DNA from: Paracoccaceae bacterium | Lineage (GTDB): Bacteria > Pseudomonadota > Alphaproteobacteria > Rhodobacterales > Rhodobacteraceae | Length of the DNA stretch: 8,996 nucleotides | Reading direction: 5' to 3' | Assembly: GCA_007134405.1 (NCBI GenBank) | Contig: SLKW01000050.1 | Location: 1 to 8,996 of the forward strand | Shown here: one piece after another, positions 7,118 through 8,996 of the stretch | Position numbering within the stretch: the stretch's first letter is position 1 | How the letters are laid out: the number at the start of each line of letters is the position of its first letter | Translations under genes and position numbers: made by a program | Notes under the pieces: model-generated | Told to the model about the DNA's origin: nothing | What the model saw: the letters and a program-made list of their open reading frames with translations, nothing else | Database searches by the model: none

Positions 7118-7408
7118 TCAAGCCTTGGCGTCCTTCGCGTTCTTCTTTTCGCCGCCATTCTCGGACTTGCTTTGCTGAAGCTCCTCCATCATCTCGGCGC
7201 GCGCTTCCGCCACCACGTCGCCCGTGCGCTCTCCCAGCTCGGCCGCTGTGAGCCTGGCCTGATCGTAAGCTTCAAGCCCCGCCTTGATGAGCGCCTTGGA
7301 CGCCGGCCGAAGTAACGGTTTCACAAAAGGCGCCAGCACGGCCGCCCCGACTCCTATAGCGAGGCCCGTAACGATGTTTCCGCCTTTAAACACGTCTTCA
7401 ACTCCCAT
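7118..7408 (-). CDS. DUF5132 family small membrane protein
   Basis: A 96-residue protein with a hydrophobic N-terminal segment, KGGNIVTGLAIGVGAAVLAP (residues 8-27), continuing to FVKPLLRPASKALIKAGLEAYD, and a charged helical tail (AAELGERTGDVVAEARAEMM, then a Lys-rich end). The GGN-(I/V)-VTGLAIGVGAAVLAP pattern is what I recognise as DUF5132, a family of unknown function. Start ATG at 7408 is chosen because the family motif follows within eight residues; its ribosome binding site is weak. The frame stays open upstream to 7798 without recognisable homology. Being first in the same-strand pair with the ATPase suggests an accessory or stabilising subunit, which is inference. Confidence 0.8.
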   Translation of the reverse strand: MGVEDVFKGGNIVTGLAIGVGAAVLAPFVKPLLRPASKALIKAGLEAYDQARLTAAELGERTGDVVAEARAEMMEELQQSKSENGGEKKNAKDAKA

Positions 7409-7869
7409 TTTCTGTGCATGCAAACGTATCAATCGACGGACATTAACGCAGTTCACCGCGCCGCGGTTCCGTAGCGGCCACTTCACTCGGACGTACCCCA
7501 GGGGACCGGTCCATGCCGACATCCTGCGCCATACGCGCACCACTTTGGACGGGCACGCGCTGCTGATCCATCGGAGCGGCACCAACACATCGTCTGCGTT
7601 AAGCGCGAGGACCCGACGCGATACCAGGGCAGGCCCAGCGCGTCGCCGGATGCCCGCATCAGCGGCAAGATCGAGCAAATTCAGTCTTTCGTCGTGTCGC
7701 GCGCTCTCGTCATCGAGTCGAATAAGGACAATCCCGGCTCCAAGAATCCGCTCCACGCGGCGGCCGGAGCCAACGCCCGATGCAACCCCCGGCTGCACAA
7801 CATAAGACCCGGTTTGGGGCGATGATGCTATCCTGACCAGGTGCGGGGACTGACGGAGGGGGCTGGCAC
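7409..7869. other. intergenic region between DUF5132 and the LysR pseudogene
   Basis: About 460 bases with no supported gene. It should hold the minus-strand promoter for the DUF5132-ATPase pair and the plus-strand promoter of the former LysR gene. Frames are open on both strands through much of it: the minus frame is in phase with DUF5132 up to 7798, and a plus frame runs from about 7570 to 7824. Neither translation resembles a family I know. Repeated short frames in GC-rich DNA, or a decayed gene, would explain this. Confidence 0.4.
7856..7860 (+). promoter_or_regulatory. ribosome binding site of the former LysR gene
   Basis: A purine-rich GGAGG-type stretch lies about nine bases before ATG at 7870. 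The reading frame's LysR start pattern (MEMAQIR) begins exactly there, which supports this start. A second in-frame ATG follows two codons later. Confidence 0.45.
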
Positions 7870-8324
7870 ATGGAGATGGCGCAGATCCGACACGCGCTGG
7901 CCGCGGCGAAGCACCTGAACTTCACGCGCTCGGCGACCGATTGCAACGTCACGCAACCGGCCCTGACCGAGGATATCAAGGGGCTGGAAGAGGAACGTGG
8001 CGTTACGCTGTTTCACCGCGAGGGGCGGCGCATTCTTCTCAGCGAATTCGGCCGCTCGATGCTGCCGCATCTGCAGCACATCGCCGACGAGGCCGCACCG
8101 CGCGTATGATCGCGCAGAGCTTCCGCCTGCTGGAAAAGGTGCCGATCCGGCTGGGCGTGATGTCCACCGTGGGCCATCTGCGGCTGGCGCGCTTCCTTGC
8201 GCGGTTCGAGAAGATGCACAAGGGGCTGGAACTGTCGGTCTCCGAAGGCTCGATCACCGATCTGAACGAGGGGCTGAACGACGGCGAGATCGACATCGCC
8301 ATCATGACCCGGACCGACCCGTGA
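7870..8324 (+). pseudogene. LysR-family transcriptional regulator, frameshifted and 3' truncated
   Basis: The first 79 codons (7870-8109) encode a typical LysR winged helix-turn-helix: MEMAQIRHALAAAKHLNFTR, then SATDCNVTQPALTEDIKGLE and LFHREGRRILLSEFGRSML. The frame stops at TGA 8107-8109. The expected continuation (ARMIAQSFRLLEKVPIRLGV, then the first half of the effector domain ending GEIDIAIMTRTDP) is in another frame from about 8097 to the TGA at 8322-8324, so a one-base deletion (or equivalent) near 8095-8105 breaks the gene. The family is about 300 residues, and only about 150 are represented; no effector-domain homology follows 8324 in any frame. It is therefore both frameshifted and deleted. 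The frameshift alone could be a sequencing error, but the missing second half could not. A full-length relative would have regulated a nearby, possibly lost, gene. Confidence 0.82.
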
Positions 8325-8415
8325 CCGTGCCGGGCCGTCGTCATTCACCCTCCGTGGACGCTTTCCTGCGTACCACCCGCAGCTTTGCCTGGCCGGGGTG
8401 AGTGGCGGTAGGCGG

Positions 8416-8996
8416 TCAGCCCGTCGCAGCGGCCAGCACCGATGGCCGGAGCCCGTGCGCGGGCCAGATTCTGTCGTGCCAGGCGCCGAGGGCCGGGATC
8501 GCCTTTGCGTGGTCGGCCACGGGGGTGCGCATCGGCCAGCACAGCATCGGCGCCACCTGGCCCCACACCGCGAAGTCCGTCAGGCCCGGACCGCCTTCAT
8601 CGAGCCAGCCGCCGCCGGTTTCCAGACGCAGCGCCAGCGCGTCGAGCAGCCGGCGCCCCTCGTCAGCGATCTGCATAGGCGCCAGCCGGCCGATGCCACG
8701 GGCCCGCAGCTGGCGACCGAAGTGCCGGGCCATGGCGGCAAAGGCAACCGACCCGATCAGTGGCGGCGTCAGGGTGCGGATCATCGCCCGCATCTCGTGC
8801 CGGCCCTCGGGGTGCACGAACAGCTCCCATTCGAGGATCTGGTGGAACCGCTCCTCGAAGGTGATCCGCAGCCCTAGGTTGCAAGCCTGCCCGGCGGTGT
8901 CGCATCGGGACGGGTCCGGCAGACCCTGCTGCGCGGCCAGATGGCGGATGATCGCGTCACTGTCGCCCATCCGCAGGCTGCCTTGCGCGATCCAGG
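8416..8996 (-). CDS. glutathione S-transferase-like protein, metaxin/FAX type (5' truncated by window edge)
   Basis: An open frame enters from the right edge and ends in TGA at 8416-8418; about 192 residues are visible. It begins in the last part of a thioredoxin-like N-terminal domain: WIAQGSLRMGDSDAIIRHLA, where the G-D-S-(D/E)-x-I-I motif is a hallmark of GST_N_4-type domains. The Met at 8970 is inside this motif, so it is not the real start. An all-helical C-terminal domain follows, with LLDALALRLETGGGWLDEG, then LTDFAVWGQVAPML and a closing helix with W-H-D-R-I-W, typical of GST_C_6. Such proteins resemble metaxin and 'failed axon connections' homologues. Substrates are unknown. Its stop is about 90 bases from the broken LysR, and the two genes converge. 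Confidence 0.8.
   Translation of the reverse strand, partial: WIAQGSLRMGDSDAIIRHLAAQQGLPDPSRCDTAGQACNLGLRITFEERFHQILEWELFVHPEGRHEMRAMIRTLTPPLIGSVAFAAMARHFGRQLRARGIGRLAPMQIADEGRRLLDALALRLETGGGWLDEGGPGLTDFAVWGQVAPMLCWPMRTPVADHAKAIPALGAWHDRIWPAHGLRPSVLAAATG

Noticed and set aside
7570..7824. Plus-strand open frame upstream of the LysR relic as a small gene
   Set aside because: No start codon with a ribosome binding site and no recognisable family.

Overview
The window is high-GC DNA with codon use and gene families typical of an alphaproteobacterium, plausibly of the Rhodobacter/Paracoccus type. That placement is a judgement from the FAX-type glutathione S-transferase, the TPR tail and the IS110 fragment, not from a phylogenetic marker. 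No rRNA, tRNA or CRISPR array was seen.

Layout: the left edge (3-209) is the C-terminus of a TPR protein. An IS110-family transposase fragment (244-513) follows within about 35 bases of its stop, then a gene-poor stretch to 754. The centre (755-7408) is a compact cluster. On the minus strand, in transcription order, are a DUF5132 small membrane protein (7408-7118), a 1008-residue P-type cation ATPase (7051-4025), a separate 201-residue membrane protein with an HMA_2-like N-terminus (2655-2050), a doubtful 111-codon ORF (2043-1708) and a PPK2-type polyphosphate kinase (1600-755). A DUF445 membrane protein (2776-4047) lies on the plus strand between the ATPase and the HMA_2 gene. It is divergent from the HMA_2 gene and its 3' end overlaps that of the ATPase. 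The right edge holds a broken LysR regulator (7870-8324) and the 5'-truncated end of a minus-strand glutathione S-transferase-like gene (8416-8996).

The cluster combines an ATPase whose membrane residues resemble calcium pumps of the SERCA type, an atypical cysteine-free HMA-like domain present both fused to the pump and as a separate membrane protein, two uncharacterised membrane families (DUF445, DUF5132), and a kinase that uses polyphosphate, itself a divalent-cation chelator. The inference is an envelope module for divalent cation handling linked to polyphosphate and nucleotide energy metabolism. The relics on both sides suggest an accessory block placed between older chromosomal or plasmid genes.
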